7,267 nucleotides of DNA from Candidatus Nomurabacteria bacterium (GTDB lineage Bacteria > Patescibacteriota > Minisyncoccia > Phycocordibacterales > UBA9973), in the NCBI GenBank assembly GCA_020850295.1, contig JADZEV010000051.1, positions 1 to 7,267 of the forward strand, read 5' to 3'. Below, piece after piece: positions 5,734 through 7,267 of the stretch. The translations under genes and the position numbers were made by a program. Position 1 is the first letter of the stretch. Each line of letters starts with the position of its first letter. Under the pieces are notes generated by a model that saw nothing but the letters and a program-made list of their open reading frames with translations, made no database searches and was not told the origin of the DNA.

Positions 5734-6716
5734 GTACTAACAAAAACTCCCCTTTTTCAAACAATGAAGATCAATTTTCGGACAATGTTTTGCGTCCAAA
5801 TTCTTTTGGCGAATATATTGGACAAAACCACATCAAGAAAAATCTCTCGGTGTTAATCGGAGCCGCCAAAGAGCGCGGACACAATCCTGAACATGTACTT
5901 TTTTATGGGCCACCTGGTCTTGGTAAGACAACTCTGGCTCATGTTATAGCAAAAGAGATTGGGGCTAATATAAAAATAACATCAGGGCCTTCTATAGAGC
6001 GCGTCGGAGATCTTGCAGCGATACTCACAAACCTCCAGCCAGGAGACATGCTTTTCATAGATGAGATACATCGTTTAAACAAAACTATAGAAGAGGTACT
6101 TTATCCTGTTATGGAAACAGGTAAACTCGATATTATGATCGGCAAAGGTCCAAGCGCAAGAACTGTTCAGCTCGACCTCCCACCCTTTACCTTACTCGGC
6201 GCTACAACACGCTTTGGTATGTTGTCCGCTCCTCTACGAAGTAGATTCTCTGGTGGAGCTTTCCGGCTTGAATTTTATACACCTGAAGAGATAGCAACTA
6301 TCATAAATAGGAGTGCAAATATTTTAGATATAAACATCAAAGAAGAAGAAATAAAAAATATTGCTGATAGAAGTCGACAAACTCCTCGTATTGCCAACTA
6401 TCTACTTCGAAGAGTTCGTGATTACGCTCAAATGAATAAAACAGACATTGGTGAAGATTCTGTTAAAGCAGCGTTTGAAATGCTTGGACTTGATGAATAT
6501 GGACTCGGCGCACAAGATATAGTTCTTATGAAAACTATTTTAGAAAAATTTAATAATGGGCCAGTTGGTATTAAAAACTTATCTGCTGCACTAGGAGAAG
6601 ATGAAGGGACAATAGAAGATGTAGTTGAGCCTTATCTGATACAGTTGGGATTTTTAGAAAGAACACCTCGAGGTCGCATGTTAACAGAAAAAGGTAAAAA
6701 TTATCTAAATAAATAA
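5727..6716 (+). CDS. ruvB: Holliday junction branch-migration DNA helicase RuvB
   Basis: A 329-residue AAA+ motor that, with RuvA, drives branch migration of Holliday junctions during recombinational repair. The family N-terminal signature LRPNSFGEYIGQ is at 22-33. Walker A is GPPGLGKTT (61-69), Walker B is LFIDEIH (109-115), and sensor 1 is in GATTR (158-162). The arginine-finger region is LRSRF (170-174), and the sensor 2 region is around RQTPRIANYLLRR (217-229). The C-terminal winged helix (about 255-329) includes GTIEDVVEPYLIQLGFLERT (294-313). Nothing essential is missing. ATG 5727 gives the usual short N-terminal extension; there is no Shine-Dalgarno site. A plus-strand -10-like TAATAT (5705-5710) would give a leader of about 10 nt, but its -35 is weak, so read-through from pilB is also possible. 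The start codon sits inside the -35 box of the divergent small RNA. ruvC follows with a one-base overlap. Confidence 0.96.
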   Translation: MSSTNKNSPFSNNEDQFSDNVLRPNSFGEYIGQNHIKKNLSVLIGAAKERGHNPEHVLFYGPPGLGKTTLAHVIAKEIGANIKITSGPSIERVGDLAAILTNLQPGDMLFIDEIHRLNKTIEEVLYPVMETGKLDIMIGKGPSARTVQLDLPPFTLLGATTRFGMLSAPLRSRFSGGAFRLEFYTPEEIATIINRSANILDINIKEEEIKNIADRSRQTPRIANYLLRRVRDYAQMNKTDIGEDSVKAAFEMLGLDEYGLGAQDIVLMKTILEKFNNGPVGIKNLSAALGEDEGTIEDVVEPYLIQLGFLERTPRGRMLTEKGKNYLNK

Positions 6717-7231
6717 TGTCTTTTTCTAAAGAGCAAAAAATAATCGCCATAGATCCAGGGTATGACCGTTGTGGTGTTGCTGTTGTTGGAGAGATTTCTG
6801 GTAAACCAGATGTCCTTTTCTCTGTTTGTATAACTAGCAACAAATCTGATGAGCAGTACTTAAGATTGACTTCTATTTTTAAACAACTTGAAGATATTAT
6901 AGAGAAATACAAACCAAACTATCTTGCCATAGAAACACTTTTCTTTTCGGTAAACAAAAAGACTGCTATCAAAGTTGCGGAAGCGCGAGGATCAATACTA
7001 ACACTCGCAGGATTAAAAAATCTTTCCATTATAGAACTATCTCCACAAGCTATAAAATTAGCCCTTACTGGCCAAGGAAACGCTTCAAAAGACCAAGTAA
7101 AAAAGATGGTTAATTTAACAATAAAGAATGTAAACCAAAAAATAGACGACGAAATAGACGCTATCGCCATAGGGATTGCCGCTATACAAGAAATAAAGTT
7201 AAATAATCTTAAAAAAGGACTTGCCAAATAA
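6716..7231 (+). CDS. ruvC: Crossover junction endodeoxyribonuclease RuvC
   Basis: A 171-residue, RNase H-fold resolvase that cuts Holliday junctions symmetrically as a dimer with Mg2+, partner to RuvAB. All four acidic catalytic residues are visible: D13 in AIDPG, E73 in AIETLFF, and D145 and D148 in DDEIDA. The SPQAIKLALTGQGNASKDQV block (109-128) carries the conserved P, K, G-G-A-K pattern. The aromatic F76 lies in the position of the junction-wedge Phe of E. coli RuvC. The length is normal for the family. The start codon ATG (6716-6718) overlaps the ruvB stop by one base (TAATG), which points to translational coupling and one transcript. The start is supported because the D13 motif lies at the usual distance from the N-terminus. 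No strong terminator follows in the remaining 36 bases. Confidence 0.95.
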   Translation: MSFSKEQKIIAIDPGYDRCGVAVVGEISGKPDVLFSVCITSNKSDEQYLRLTSIFKQLEDIIEKYKPNYLAIETLFFSVNKKTAIKVAEARGSILTLAGLKNLSIIELSPQAIKLALTGQGNASKDQVKKMVNLTIKNVNQKIDDEIDAIAIGIAAIQEIKLNNLKKGLAK

Positions 7232-7267
7232 ATTTGTTTTTGATACAAATTATTGCATTAAAAGATA

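Noticed and set aside
7231..7251. AATTTGT/ACAAATT hairpin after ruvC as a terminator
   Set aside because: It is a 7-bp stem with almost no GC and no T-run follows, so it is too weak to call.

Overview
The window comes from an AT-rich bacterial genome, probably a member of the Candidate Phyla Radiation / Patescibacteria, and most likely a Parcubacteria-type lineage. This is inference. It rests on the large membrane-anchored surface protein with Cys-flanked DxDxDG repeats plus Ig/FnIII-like and DUF11-like modules, a lone type IV pilus assembly ATPase, a ruvB-ruvC pair, compact intergenic regions and the lack of clear Shine-Dalgarno sites. The standard genetic code fits all six genes. Stops are TAA or TAG only.

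The left half (1-3720) holds three leftward (minus-strand) genes, each its own transcription unit. From right to left they are a 327-aa secreted Cys-containing orphan (2662-3645), a 171-aa secreted Lys-rich orphan (2039-2554), and a 631-aa surface protein with signal peptide and C-terminal membrane anchor (27-1922). Each has a TTGACA-type sigma70 promoter. The first two end in strong hairpin terminators placed only a few bases from the -35 box of the next gene.

The right half (3800-7231) holds three rightward genes. They are a PilB/GspE-family ATPase (3804-5522), RuvB, the Holliday junction branch-migration motor (5727-6716), and RuvC, the Holliday junction resolvase (6716-7231). ruvB and ruvC overlap by one base (TAATG). 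RuvB and RuvC act with RuvA, which is not in this window, in recombinational repair.

The most interesting element lies between pilB and ruvB. A consensus promoter on the minus strand begins inside the ruvB start codon. It drives a predicted RNA of about 170 nt that folds into a perfect 20-bp closing stem around a compact three-way junction with a possible pseudoknot, and that ends in a U-tract beside the pilB stop codon. It looks like a complete, free-standing small RNA gene. I do not recognise its family.
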